Of a stretch of 64,000 bases of DNA, positions 27,801 through 32,919 are shown one piece after another. The stretch lies in NCBI RefSeq assembly GCF_901709675.1, contig NC_051089.1, positions 19,032,008 to 19,096,007 of the forward strand, written 5' to 3'. This DNA comes from Syngnathus acus. Lineage: Eukaryota > Chordata > Actinopteri > Syngnathiformes > Syngnathidae. A model generated the notes under the pieces. The model saw nothing but the letters and a program-made list of their open reading frames with translations. It did no database searches and was not told where the DNA came from. A program made the translations under genes and the position numbers. Positions within the stretch are counted from its first letter, which is position 1, and the number at the start of each line of letters is the position of its first letter.

Positions 27801-30407
27801 CCTGAACCCAGAGGTCCAAGAAGGGAGATCCTCCCATCTGCAGTCCCTTCTCGAGGTTTCTTATTTTTACCCATTGTTTTTTGTTTTTCCTTGCCCTCCT
27901 GGGGGTTAAGATTGGGGGATGTCATTAATATGCGTCAACTGTGGGCAAGTGAAGTCCTTTGTGATTAAGGGCTATATATATGTAAACTTGACTTGACTTA
28001 GAAATAGACCAAACAGTGGCTTTTCTCACAGTGTAAATAAGCATTTCATTAAGCACTTAAGTATGAACTTTGTGTACCTTGTTTGTTGCCATCTTGAGCT
28101 TCATGAACTCAGCCTCTCGACACAGGACATTCCATGGGGCATGGATCTTCAGAAAGCCAATTCCAGGTATCTTACACTGTTTAGATTTTCAAAGACATAA
28201 AGGCATAAACCAGTGACAGTTACATGACAGACATATGTTATTGTCCTATATCATTATTATCATCTTCTTTTAATTTTTCAATTCTATTTTTATTTCATAA
28301 ATCACATATGGTAAATATTAAATCACATATCTATATCCTTATTTTTCTGGGGTGCTTTTAGTCCTCTACACTGTGGGTAGATGTAGGTTACGTTAGGTTA
28401 AATTATCCTATGGTGACTGCGCAAAATTAGTAGGGCTGCATTCAGTGAAATTAATTGCGAAGTGAAGTGGCTTTGTGTCTATGCACCTCATACTGACATG
28501 AACTGCTGCATCCAAAGTTAAAAGTTAAAAAAAGTGTGTTCTTCCTGTTTTTATTGAAAACAAGCTGGTACTGTCTGCCGCACGGCAACAGCTTCCGCCT
28601 TTCACTCAATCTGCATGCATCAATTCATGCGCGCTCCATGGCAGGGCGTACCAATTTTCACGGGGTACCTACTTTGGCACGCACCGGCCATACTTCCTCG
28701 CATGCTTGACAATATGCATGCCTTTGCTATGCTTCTTTATGATTTCGAGTTTTATATCGATAGTCTTGGGAGACATACTCAACTTCACTACTGTTTTTTT
28801 TACACTGCTAACGTGCCAAGACGAACGGAATGGCCGAGCAAAGAAGATACGTGTGTGTGGGGGGAGGGGGGTCTGGGGCACTCGTTTGGAAGTTGAAGTT
28901 TGGTCTGTAAGTAGATGCAAAAAAATCGCAAGGCTCTGGTTCGTATCTCGAAAAATTCATAAGTATGGGCGTTGGTAAGTCGAGCACCACTGTATTGACA
29001 TTTTTTTTAATACCGACCTATAATATAACTCCTGTTTAGTGTCCCTTTAATTTAATTAATACGCAAATTGGCATCTCATTCAAATAAGTTATCTTACCTC
29101 ATCAGTCTTTTCCAATTCCAACCCAGTCTCTATGAGATTTTCTTCAAACTCTTCTCGTCTGAATCGCTTGTCATCTTCATGATAGTCAGTTTGTTGCTCT
29201 TGAGCAGGAATCTCTGGGTCTTCTTTGGGCTGTAAAGGTGCACGACTGCTTCTTATGCTCAAACTACGTCGAAGCCGGCGAATGAAGTTGTCGTCTCCAA
29301 ACTTGGGTGATTTTCGACAAATATTGCCGGGTTTCTGGATGTGGTAAGCAAGCACATAGTCCACGCGCCGTTGGCCATCAGCAAAGTAAGGGCCTAACTG
29401 AGGGCACAATGGTGCTCTGTCTTCAGCATTAAGACTTTTCATTGGCTAAAGGAAAGAAAGAGAAAGAACTTGAATGATACAGGAAATAATAATTTATTCT
29501 TGGATGTTTTCTCCTGGTGGGTTAGATCTACCGTATTTTTCGGACTAAAAGTCGCATCAGCCATAAAATGCACAATAAAGAGGAAAAAAACATATATAAG
29601 TCGCACCGGAGTTTAAGTCGCATTTTGGGGGAAATTTATTTGACAAAATCCAACATCAAGAACAGACATGAACCAGCAACAACAGGCTAAACCAGGGGTG
29701 GGCAAACCTTTTGACTTGCGGGCCATCGATCGAATTCTTCGTCCTTTATGTAAACAACGCCGCGTGTGCGCCGCGCCGCTGACGTCGTCAGTTGCAGTTC
29801 AAATTAGCGAGTAATCCCTCGCTACGTCGCGGTTCGTTTATCACGGTTTCACTACATCGCAGATTTTTGAATTTTGAAAATTTGCGAATAATTTCACATA
29901 TAAAAGTTTTCATTCAGCCTCTCAGCCTTCATACGCGATTTCTCTAGAAATTGCATTCTCTCATTAATCCAGAGTATTCCTTGGCATTAAATCATAGTTA
30001 CCCACAAATACGCACTTGTGTCATCAGTCTAGCCTCCGCATTTCTTTCTTAATTGAGTGGCTCATCAACTTTATCCTTGTATAGTTTTCTAGAACTCTGC
30101 ACGCCACCTTTGGTCTACTGTTTTATTGTATTCTAGTGTTGCTTTTTGATGACTATCAAATGGGAAGAAAGACATTTTTTTGCAACTGACGTTTTTTTTA
30201 AATTTAATCCACTTTATATAGTTCCCATAAACCGACAACCACTTAATGTACATTTGTCACCATTCTAAACACCACTGTATAAATTCCTATTTGCATAAAA
30301 AGACAGATGCTGTTTCTTACTATGGAGTTGTCATTCCATGCCTTGGTGTTGTCCATTTCAAGGTTCTTCTCCCAAGGAACTGGTGAATAGTTCTCACTCC
30401 TTCGCAT
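1528..30407 (-). CDS. ano1: Anoctamin-1-like (TMEM16A) calcium-activated chloride channel, N-terminal 11 coding exons; 3' part lies beyond the left edge
   Basis: ANO1 is a plasma-membrane, Ca2+-activated chloride channel that works as a dimer with ten TM helices per subunit. Eleven exons (30321-30407, 29098-29445, 28078-28170, 23573-23724, 22374-22428, 22239-22290, 16968-17023, 16749-16787, 13682-13746, 11459-11593, 1528-1688) each have AG acceptors and GT donors. Their phases join to 414 codons plus one base with no stop. The order is cytosolic N-terminus, dimerisation region, TM1, Cys-rich extracellular loop, start of TM2. Recalled mammalian ANO1 matches better than ANO2, for example [46 protein letters not shown] and ARASHLFDN. 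The pore helices and Ca2+ site are off the window. The fish paralogue (ano1a or ano1b) is not resolved. The introns are full of transposons. Confidence 0.93.
1957..2737 (+). mobile_element. MITE family C, complete copy
   Basis: 781 bp flanked by TA (1955-1956, 2738-2739). The ends are near-complementary: CCGTGTTTTCCCATGCATAA on the left and a matching CATGGAAAAACACGG on the right. Inner short repeats GCGCATTAT(A/G)CATG occur at both ends. It holds only short, degenerate reading frames, so it is non-autonomous. Other copies lie at 3520-4146, 20226-20308, 32920-33849, 38904-39891 and 49820-50350. Confidence 0.8.
2740..3052. other. ano1 intron, short unassigned sequence
   Basis: Contains a 20-bp match to an LTR start (CACGACTCGTCCCCG near 2795) but otherwise no recognised feature. 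Confidence 0.4.
3053..3345 (+). repeat. tRNA-derived SINE, family 1
   Basis: The head has pol III promoter boxes: box A TGGCCTAGTGG and box B GGATTCAAACC. A fixed body (CCATTGCCTCCCTGCTTGGC, then CCCCTCTCCCCCAGGGGATG) follows, with a tail ending GTGACGATCAT. Copies at 11735-12053, 27355-27663, 33633-33699 (deleted) and 50354-51990 (split by a hAT element) share it. It is a retroposon, not a tRNA gene. Confidence 0.85.
3397..3517 (+). mobile_element. hAT-like element, right-end fragment
   Basis: Matches the right end of the complete element at 22588-23432 (ATATCGGCAAATATCGTATC, ending in CGATTTACACCCC). The left part is missing. Confidence 0.7.
3520..4146 (-). mobile_element. MITE family C, copy in minus orientation
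   Basis: The right end shows the family C terminus (TTGCGCATTATACATGGA then AACGG, TA after 4146). The interior at 3640-3990 matches 33265-33625 in reverse and 3520-3680 matches 50010-50180 in reverse. A run of about 22 A at 4030-4051 interrupts it. Apparent reading frames here recur in all copies but carry no recognisable domain. Confidence 0.7.
4216..5222 (-). mobile_element. Rex1/CR1-like LINE, 5'-truncated and decayed
   Basis: The minus strand encodes the second half of a reverse transcriptase: [14 protein letters not shown] (motif C), [17 protein letters not shown], then a C-terminal part with several stops. It aligns with the intact frame at 43489-45513 of the same type. Frames 5253-5068 and 5104-4724 are shifted from each other. 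Dead copy. Confidence 0.82.
5224..6250 (-). mobile_element. BED-hAT family fragment, split by a LINE
   Basis: Starts with the hAT terminus CAGTGGACCCCAACC at 5226. The part after the LINE (5970-6250) includes ATGATACGACTGGCATAAA, also present in the hAT element at 50452-51826. The BED reading frame is absent. The orientation is inferred from those matches. Confidence 0.6.
5366..5965 (+). mobile_element. I/Nimb-like LINE, ORF2 C-terminal fragment
   Basis: A frame open from about 5380 to 5922 encodes [16 protein letters not shown] and a C-terminal Cys/His motif C-x-C-x8-H-x4-C ([17 protein letters not shown]), then a stop, a short tail and AATAAA-like repeats. The LINE at 7906-10017 has the same C-terminal arrangement ([31 protein letters not shown]). 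The clade name is inferred from layout only. Confidence 0.75.
6253..6489. repeat. AT-rich palindrome with pogo-like termini at both ends
   Basis: Left GAGGCTCCACTG (6253-6264) and right CAGTGGAGCCTC (6478-6489) are exact complements. The arms continue through TATATA, TTTATATATTTA-type blocks, (CA)n on the left against (GT)n on the right, then (TA)n to a centre near 6371. The right end is the start of the pogo-like element at 6478. Confidence 0.85.
6478..7326 (+). mobile_element. pogo/Tigger-like non-autonomous element, copy 2
   Basis: Starts CAGTGGAGCCTCAGTTTTCG after TA and ends with a mutated terminus (GGCTCCAATG) near 7326. The inner roughly 200-bp unit with CGCGCAACCG strings is present in more copies than in copy 1, which explains the extra length. 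Confidence 0.78.
7327..7563 (+). mobile_element. Repeat D fragment followed by a second pogo-like right end
   Basis: 7327-7516 matches 762-950 of repeat D. 7517-7563 is another right terminus of the pogo-like family (CGAGAACCGGGACGTTCG, ending GGCTCCACTG then TA). The layout suggests recombination between copies of the same nested insertion. Confidence 0.65.
7906..10017 (-). mobile_element. I/Nimb-like LINE, 5'-truncated, with 12-bp target duplication
   Basis: The minus strand encodes the reverse transcriptase core: [24 protein letters not shown] (motif A), [20 protein letters not shown] (motif B) and [10 protein letters not shown] (motif C). Then comes a C-terminal Cys/His motif ([16 protein letters not shown]). 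The 3' end is a (TAAA)n tail (seen as TTTA on plus, 7901-7935). TCGATGGATTTA flanks it at 7894-7905 and 10018-10029. Several frameshifts and a nested element at about 9372-9748 make it inactive. Confidence 0.85.
9372..9748 (+). mobile_element. LINE 3' end (family B) nested inside the I/Nimb-like LINE
   Basis: The plus strand encodes the C-terminus [20 protein letters not shown] and a 3'UTR ending in short TTGAATC-type repeats. The same piece occurs at 56733-57335 (minus) and 63480-64000 (plus). Removing it rejoins the host reverse transcriptase (SLLSVPFK then LERLLLQRI), so it inserted later. Confidence 0.82.
10499..11458. other. ano1 intron, no recognised element
   Basis: Mostly unique-looking AT-rich sequence between the family A end and exon 10. 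No exon or transposon termini recognised. Confidence 0.5.
11459..11593 (-). CDS. ano1: ano1 exon 10, TM1
   Basis: 135 bp: completes Arg, then [20 protein letters not shown] and a hydrophobic helix through [19 protein letters not shown], ending in two bases of a Ser codon. Acceptor CCCACAG, donor GTAAAG. This is the first transmembrane helix and the start of the first extracellular loop, nearly identical to vertebrate ANO1. Confidence 0.96.
11676..11734 (+). mobile_element. Tigger-like left end, interrupted by a SINE
   Basis: Begins CAGTCGAACCCCGGATCTC after TA, a typical Tigger/pogo-like terminus. It seems to continue after the SINE (CTGATCTCGAAC near 12072). The right end is not located. 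Confidence 0.5.
11735..12053 (-). repeat. tRNA-derived SINE, family 1, minus copy
   Basis: Full-length reverse copy: the head with TGGCCTAGTGG and GGGTTCAAACCCC is at the right and a (TTTAATC)n-type tail at the left. AAAAG occurs next to both ends and may be part of a target duplication. Confidence 0.85.
12054..13681. other. ano1 intron, no clear element
   Basis: Unique-looking sequence with small open frames only; nothing recognised apart from possible remains of the Tigger-like element near 12060-12110. Confidence 0.5.
13682..13746 (-). CDS. ano1: ano1 exon 9, segment before TM1
   Basis: 65 bp: 21 codons starting [18 protein letters not shown] and ending GLI, plus two bases of an Arg codon. 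Acceptor CTTCCCAG, donor GTGAGA. The family pattern is [21 protein letters not shown]; Arg, Gly and Asp of that pattern are Ser, Ser and Gly here. Confidence 0.9.
13943..14280 (-). mobile_element. LTR-like fragment (possible solo LTR)
   Basis: Reads on minus from TGTCACGTGCCGTGCC, through a TATTTAAA box near 14170, to a CCCTGGTCC end resembling the LTRs at 61840 and 63033. A related piece on plus lies at 30727-31044. A family A terminus (GGACTATAAG) abuts its end at 13920-13942. Confidence 0.5.
14281..14670. other. ano1 intron, no recognised element
   Basis: AT-rich intronic sequence without recognisable features. Confidence 0.4.
14671..14985. repeat. SINE family 2 fragments in inverted arrangement
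   Basis: 14680-14760 matches the SINE 2 body in minus sense (GGTACACCCTGAAACG). 14790-14985 matches it in plus sense (CTCCTGTTTCCTCCCACATTC ... ATGGATGGATG). This is an inverted pair of partial copies. Confidence 0.6.
15138..15461 (+). CDS. BED zinc-finger protein of a hAT element (truncated transposase)
   Basis: 107 residues. A Lys/Glu-rich N-terminal part precedes a BED-type finger: Cys75, Cys78, His95, His100 (C-x2-C-x16-H-x4-H). The pattern [20 protein letters not shown] is typical of hAT/ZBED transposases, where BED fingers bind DNA at the element ends. The stop comes seven residues after the last His, so the catalytic DDE/RNase-H part and dimerisation region are absent. The same stop position is kept in other copies. 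Expression is unknown. Confidence 0.7.
   Translation: MTCFPSRARKASENKQEADVWKASSERVKSPMKETEEEATTSKKRKAAFKRTFLESYLKYGFIATGDSDAPSPLCVLCGNRLANEAMKPSKLLRHMETKHPALKDKP
15666..16469 (-). mobile_element. pogo/Tigger-like element, copy 3, one end missing
   Basis: Begins CAGTGGAGCCTCGGTTTTCG at the left, preceded by TA. The right end is lost where the sequence joins the hAT terminus at about 16469. It keeps the transposase N-terminal frame at 16110-16337, which the shorter copies lack. Confidence 0.75.
16110..16337 (-). pseudogene. pogo/Tigger transposase N-terminus (CENP-B-like helix-turn-helix), truncated
   Basis: 75 residues: [10 protein letters not shown] then a Lys-rich linker, [20 protein letters not shown] and [11 protein letters not shown]. 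This is the CENP-B/pogo helix-turn-helix that reads terminal repeats. The rest of the DNA-binding region and the DDE nuclease are missing. Confidence 0.7.
16749..16787 (-). CDS. ano1: ano1 exon 8, 39-bp microexon
   Basis: 13 codons, [13 protein letters not shown], phase 0 at both ends, with acceptor TTACAG and donor GTAACC. The intron to exon 7 is 180 bp. It lines up with the mammalian stretch between YPLHDG and LLYEEW and fills that gap exactly, which is the main reason to accept so short an exon. Confidence 0.85.
16968..17023 (-). CDS. ano1: ano1 exon 7
   Basis: 56 bp: two bases complete a Gly codon, then 18 codons [18 protein letters not shown]. Acceptor TTTCACAG, donor GTGAGT. The peptide matches the family motif [14 protein letters not shown], with Gly and Pro where mammals have Ala and Leu. 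Confidence 0.9.
17024..18097. other. ano1 intron, no recognised element
   Basis: AT-rich intronic sequence; no exon or transposon recognised. Confidence 0.5.
18235..18480 (-). mobile_element. Rex1/CR1-like LINE internal fragment
   Basis: The minus-strand peptide [20 protein letters not shown] aligns in layout with the DDLNRFFARFD segment of the 43489-45513 LINE frame. Next to it, 18475-18503 is a short (GATCT)n run. Confidence 0.6.
18831..19195 (-). repeat. tRNA-derived SINE, family 2, with 13-bp target duplication
   Basis: On minus, the head is GGCTCGGTGGCGCACTGG (box A region) and GGTTCGATTCC (box B). The body contains CCCGGGCCAGCGTGGGTTTT and the tail is (GGAT)n. Perfect duplication GCCTGATCTACAT at 18818-18830 and 19196-19208. 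Copies at 41790-42115, 45782-46128 and 57625-57903. Confidence 0.88.
19251..20015. other. ano1 intron, no recognised element
   Basis: Nothing recognised; a few short open frames without similarity. Confidence 0.45.
20018..20147. mobile_element. Short MITE related to family A by its ends
   Basis: TACCGTATTTTCTGCACCAT at the left and a TTACGGTA end at the right, with inner complementary GCACTTTGGGTG-type strings. About 130 bp. Confidence 0.5.
20226..20308 (-). mobile_element. MITE family C, end fragment
   Basis: TTGTACCCATGTATAATGCG through TTTTGCGCATTATACATGG: one terminus of family C only. Confidence 0.7.
20525..20620 (+). mobile_element. Tigger-like end fragment
   Basis: CAGTAATCCCTCGTTTATCG after TA, a recurrent pogo/Tigger terminus. 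A similar string occurs inside family A elements near 32290 and 54300. Confidence 0.55.
20789..20826. repeat. (CA)n microsatellite
   Basis: CACACA with scattered CG variants. Confidence 0.9.
20850..21115. repeat. Degenerate tandem repeat, roughly 60-80 bp unit
   Basis: Repeated strings TATAACAAGGTACAAGTGTA, CATACTGTAAAT and TGTTTTTAGAGCTCTTATT recur about four times with indels. Confidence 0.7.
21300..22099. mobile_element. Family A MITE, complete 800-bp copy
   Basis: Starts CCGTAATTTTCGGACTATAA and ends with the complement (TTATAGTCCG, AAAATTACGG), with TA at 21298-21299 and 22100-22101. Sub-terminal AAGTCGCTCCGGAGTATAAG repeats occur on both sides. No transposase. The 118-bp minisatellite of the longer copies is absent. 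Confidence 0.85.
22239..22290 (-). CDS. ano1: ano1 exon 6
   Basis: 52 bp: 17 codons [17 protein letters not shown] plus one base. The acceptor is TTGCCAG and the donor GTAATA. Separated from exon 5 by only 83 bp, the shortest intron here. Matches the mammalian VYEILKRT segment. Confidence 0.92.
22374..22428 (-). CDS. ano1: ano1 exon 5
   Basis: 55 bp. The first base completes a Leu codon begun in exon 4; 18 codons follow and read [18 protein letters not shown]. The acceptor is preceded by TTTCGTCTCT and the donor is GTAAGT. The intron upstream holds a hAT element (22588-23432) inside an AT microsatellite. Confidence 0.93.
22529..22587. repeat. (TA)n microsatellite, left part
   Basis: AT dinucleotides with two ACGT interruptions. 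Continues on the other side of the hAT element at 23433-23463. Confidence 0.85.
22588..23432. mobile_element. hAT-like non-autonomous element in an AT microsatellite
   Basis: Ends are complementary (GGGGTGTAACGATTCATCG and CGCGATTTACACCCC) and inner ATCGAT-rich strings mirror each other. It lies between two AT microsatellite halves, so the 8-bp duplication cannot be separated. A LINE 3' tail is nested at 22868-22975. Confidence 0.75.
22868..22975 (+). mobile_element. LINE 3' tail nested in the hAT-like element
   Basis: GACAAAATGACAATAAAG followed by (TCTAAG)n-type repeats, the same layout as other Rex1-like 3' ends here. Confidence 0.6.
23573..23724 (-). CDS. ano1: ano1 exon 4
   Basis: 152 bp: 50 codons plus two bases (phase 0 in, phase 2 out). 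The acceptor is TTTTAG and the donor GTGAGT. It begins [14 protein letters not shown] and ends [10 protein letters not shown], the latter being the anoctamin motif just before FDLSD. The preceding intron (23725-28077) holds a SINE, a LINE 3' piece, pogo-like elements and microsatellites. Confidence 0.92.
24284..24436. repeat. Microsatellite cluster: (CATA)n inverted pair, (CTAT)n, (TA)n
   Basis: CATACATA then GGTATGTATGTATG form an inverted pair, followed by CTCTCT, about 16 CTAT units and an AT run. Directly precedes a LINE 3' end. Confidence 0.85.
24455..24867 (+). mobile_element. Rex1-like LINE 3' end with (ATCT)n tail
   Basis: The plus strand encodes the C-terminus [20 protein letters not shown], then a 3'UTR with GGTTGGCACTTTTTAAATTT, GACAATGACAAATAAAG and about 18 ATCT units. 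The same 3'UTR is at 56146-56300. Confidence 0.85.
24871..25483 (-). mobile_element. pogo/Tigger-like non-autonomous element, copy 4
   Basis: 613 bp, TA on both sides (24869-24870, 25484-25485). Both termini are intact (CAGTGGAGCCTCGGTTTTCG and complement). Opposite in orientation to copies 1 and 2. It sits at the end of the LINE tail microsatellite. Confidence 0.85.
25594..26260 (+). mobile_element. Repeat D, uninterrupted copy
   Basis: Starts CAGTGGCGTGCAGTGAGG. Continuous across the TA at 25854-25855, the position where the 1-1140 copy carries the pogo-like element. Another terminus (minus) is at 55850-55921. The right end is not certain. No transposase recognised. Confidence 0.65.
26261..27354. 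other. ano1 intron, no recognised element
   Basis: Unique-looking sequence. Nothing recognised. Confidence 0.45.
27355..27663 (-). repeat. tRNA-derived SINE, family 1, minus copy
   Basis: Near-identical to the 11735-12053 copy, head at the right, tail with AAAGATTAAAGTCCCAATG at the left. Confidence 0.87.
27690..28005 (+). mobile_element. LINE 3'UTR-like fragment
   Basis: Contains CTTGCCCTCCTGGGGGTTAA and ends GGGCTATATATATGTAAAC then (TTGAC)n, a common fish LINE 3' end. 56867-56990 matches part of it in reverse. Confidence 0.55.
28078..28170 (-). CDS. ano1: ano1 exon 3, conserved IHAPW segment
   Basis: 31 codons, phase 0 at both ends, acceptor AG at 28171-28172 and donor GTAC at 28074-28077. 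It encodes [20 protein letters not shown] followed by [11 protein letters not shown], one of the most conserved parts of the anoctamin N-terminus. Too short to stand alone as a gene; identified by similarity and by phase agreement with its neighbours. Confidence 0.93.
28660..28990 (-). pseudogene. Degraded Tigger-like transposase N-terminus
   Basis: The minus strand encodes [20 protein letters not shown] followed by HARKYGR, the N-terminal helix-turn-helix pattern of Tigger transposases. The right side at 28975-28995 reads GTAAGTCGAGCACCACTG, a likely terminus. The remainder is lost. Confidence 0.6.
29098..29445 (-). CDS. ano1: ano1 exon 2, cytosolic N-terminus
   Basis: 116 codons, phase 0 at both ends. 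The acceptor has a long pyrimidine tract ending at 29446 and the donor is GTAAGA. The peptide carries [16 protein letters not shown] near its start and [18 protein letters not shown] near its end, both signatures of the ANO1/ANO2 N-terminal dimerisation region. The stretch between them is low in conservation and rich in Arg and Ser, as in the family. Confidence 0.92.
29531..29820 (+). mobile_element. Family A fragment joined to a hAT-like end
   Basis: TACCGTATTTTTCGGACTAA then AAGTCGC repeats. After 29690 it switches to CAGGGGTGGGCAAACC, a hAT-type terminus, and then returns to family A interior (ATCGATCGAATTCTTCG). Confidence 0.6.
29821..30320. other. ano1 intron 1, mostly unassigned
   Basis: A Tigger-like end (GTAATCCCTCGCTACGTCG) begins near 29812; otherwise AT-rich intron. 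Confidence 0.4.
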
Positions 30408-30448
30408 ATTGCAGAGCTCCTCACCTTTGGTCCTCAGTGTGGGAGAAC
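30321..30448 (-). CDS. ano1: ano1 exon 1 (first recognised coding exon, probable start ATG at 30407)
   Basis: A pyrimidine-rich acceptor ends at 30449 and the donor GTAAGA follows 30321. The ATG at 30405-30407 gives [14 protein letters not shown], which resembles the mammalian ANO1 start in pattern (MR..E.YS). From there 29 codons run to a phase-0 donor. The same frame stays open for 13 more codons up to the acceptor, so the real start could lie in an earlier exon. The acceptor shows that at least one upstream exon exists, coding or not. Confidence 0.75.
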
Positions 30449-30489
30449 CTTAGAAAGGCACAAAGAGAAGAATTGAAAATCCTATGTGT

Positions 30490-30640
30490 TCCAAAAATAG
30501 TGAAATGAACCATTTCATTTTTTTCCAGTTCAGGGTGCCGAGAGAAAGGTACAGAGAGAAGAATTTAAAATCACTGTGTTCCAAAAATAGTGAAATGAAC
30601 CATTTCAGTTCATTCCAAGTTCAGGCAGCCAAAAGAGTAA
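30490..30640. repeat. Short tandem duplication
   Basis: TTCCAAAAATAGTGAAATGA and flanking sequence occur twice about 83 bp apart, just upstream of ano1 exon 1. Confidence 0.6.
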
Positions 30641-30726
30641 ACGCTTTTGTTCTGCTTTCAAGGTTATTGCTACAAACTGAGAGATAACGGCATACAGACA
30701 TGCAAAACACAAATTATTTAACATAA

Positions 30727-31044
30727 AATTGTCACGTGCCCGTGCCACATGCCACTCAGACGGCAATTTTCCCTCAGCCACGCCCCTGTCATCACCGTAA
30801 TGACCTGCTCTTTCTTCTTAACTTCTGTATTTCAACCCTGCCCGCGAGTTTCTCCCAGTCTATTAATGGCCATCTGTTTCTGCACCTGCTGTTCCTGTCC
30901 CGTTGTCCATTCCCCTTGGTCTCATGTGTAGGTTCACTGTCAGTACCCATTTCATGTATCTGTTCCTGGTCCGAGTGGACTTCTGTTCCCTGCCCACTGT
31001 CCGTGAGCCTCTGTCCCGCCTGCGTCTCTGTTCTCCTACACCCC
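30727..31044 (+). mobile_element. LTR-like fragment (possible solo LTR)
   Basis: GTCACGTGCCCGTGCC start and shared strings with the 13943-14280 piece in reverse (CCCTCAGCCACGCCCCTGTC, CATCACCGTAATG). No second LTR or internal region nearby. Confidence 0.5.
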
Positions 31045-31645
31045 TTTTTAGAGGCAGGTGGTGGAATGCCCTCTCTGGGTCGGGGATGAGATCCTGCCCC
31101 AAGTGGAGTTCAAGTATCTTGGGGTCTTGTTCACAAGCGAGGGCAGGATGGAGCGCAAGATCAACAGGCGGATCGGTGCAGCGTCTGCTGTGATGCAGAC
31201 TCTGTACCGGTCCGCCGTGGTGAAGAGAGAGCTGAGCCGAAAGGCGAAGCTCTTGATTTACCGGTCGATCTACGCTCCTACCATCACCTATTGTCACGAG
31301 CTATGGGTTGTGACCTAAATAACAAGATCCCAGATACAAGCGGCCAAAACGAGTTTCATCCGCAGGGTGTTCAGGCTCTCCCTTAGAGATTGGGTGAGAA
31401 GCTCGGGCTCCGAGAGGAGCCAAAAGAGGTGGCTCAGGCCCAGGGAGGTGTTCCGGGCATCTCCCACCGGCAGGAGAACCCAGGAACAACCCAGGATGCG
31501 CTTGAGAGACTATGTTTCTCGGCTGGCCTGGGAACGCCTTGGGATCCCCCAGGATGAGCTGGACAAAGTGGCTAGGGAGAGGGAAGTCTGGGCGTCCCTA
31601 CTAGTCAAGTCAAGTCAAGTTTATTTGTATAGCCCTACTAAACAA
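31045..31645 (+). mobile_element. RTE-like LINE, ORF2 C-terminal fragment
   Basis: Encodes VEFKYLGVLFTSEGRMERKI, RRIGAASAVMQTLYRSAVVK, RDYVSRLAWERLGIPQDELD and EREVWASLL, the well-known C-terminus of fish RTE-type elements. A stop after HELWVVT and an internal deletion near 31440 make it dead. Ends with (GTCAA)n. Confidence 0.8.
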
Positions 31646-32516
31646 GCTGGAAACTAAGCGGGACAAGGCAAATGTGGATTTCTGCCGATTTCTTCCCAAA
31701 AGGATGGCAACTGGAGGTAGGGTGAGTGAAAATCATGTGGTACTACTGAGATTTATAAATATCAAGCACAAAGTTGCTCTACTGAAACAGGAAAAGAATC
31801 TAAGAGGATCGGATGTTTACATCAACAAAAATATCAACAAGCAAAACATCAAAATTGCATGGGGAGCTCACCAACTGAATAAGCAAGGAAAAATACAAAG
31901 CACTGTAAAATTTACATAAAGCCAAACGGATCATCCCCAGAAAACAGTGCTGATCAAAACAATTGATGAACTGGATACGCAAATAGAGACAAATGTGGAT
32001 ACTACTTGGAAGATCAATTTAACAGTTAAATGCCAACTTTGAAAAATAGAGGACAATATTTAGACATTGGACAAACCTCTTAATGTCACTGCAATATCAA
32101 AAGCGTGGATCAAAGAAAATACAGAGTCAACGATTTCCCACCTTGACGTTTTTCGGACTATAAGTCGCGTGTTTTTTCATAGTTTGGGTGGGGGGGCGAC
32201 TGATACTGAGGAGCGACTTATTTGTGAATTTTTTCATGAATTTTCAAAATTAAAAAAACAAAACACGTGAAACCGCGATAAACGAACGGCGATAGAGCAA
32301 GGGATTACTGTAATTTGAATTTCAAGTGACGTCAGCAGCGCGGCGCGGCGCGACGGTTGTTTACATAAAGGACAAAGATTCGATCACGGGATGACGAAGA
32401 TGACGAAGGGCCCCACGTACTACCGGCATCATTAGCGGCTTTGTTTGTAAGTGACACGGAGGACGAAGTGTTTGAAGGATTTAATGATTTTGAGTGACAC
32501 AGAAGGTTTGAAAAAA

Positions 32517-32880
32517 TATTATGGCTTTTACGCACGCCCGGTCCTACTCTACGGAGCTCTCTTTCACCTCCGTGGATGGAAGTCGGGGGCCGGCGCTCGG
32601 CCGGGTGGCTGTCCGGGGACGGTGGATGGGGCTCGGACATGGCTTTTACGCACGCCCGGTCCTACTCTACGGAGCTCTCTTTCACCTCCGTGGATGGAAG
32701 TCGGGGGCCGGTGCTCGGCCGGGTGGCTGTCCGGGGACGGTGGATGGGGCTCGGACATGGCTTTTACGCACGTCCTAGTCTATGGAGCTCTCTTCCACCT
32801 CCGTGGCTGGAAGTGCCACCTCCGGGGATGGAAGTCCACGCCGCCACATGCCTGGAAGTCGACGCCGGTGCTTGGGGCCG
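32517..32880 (+). repeat. 118-bp minisatellite, three units
   Basis: The string ATGGCTTTTACGCACG starts at 32521, 32639 and 32757, a period of 118 bp; the third unit diverges. GC-rich, so all frames are open, but the period is not a multiple of three. The same three-unit layout is at 53700-54095 in reverse. Confidence 0.9.
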
Positions 32881-32919
32881 TGTGGCGGTTAACTATTTAT
32901 GTTATAGTTATTTGATATA

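Noticed and set aside
32451-32915. 154-residue frame across the minisatellite (also 53697-54158)
   Set aside because: The 118-bp period shifts frame each unit, so the peptide repeats only between frames; it is treated as a repeat, not a gene.
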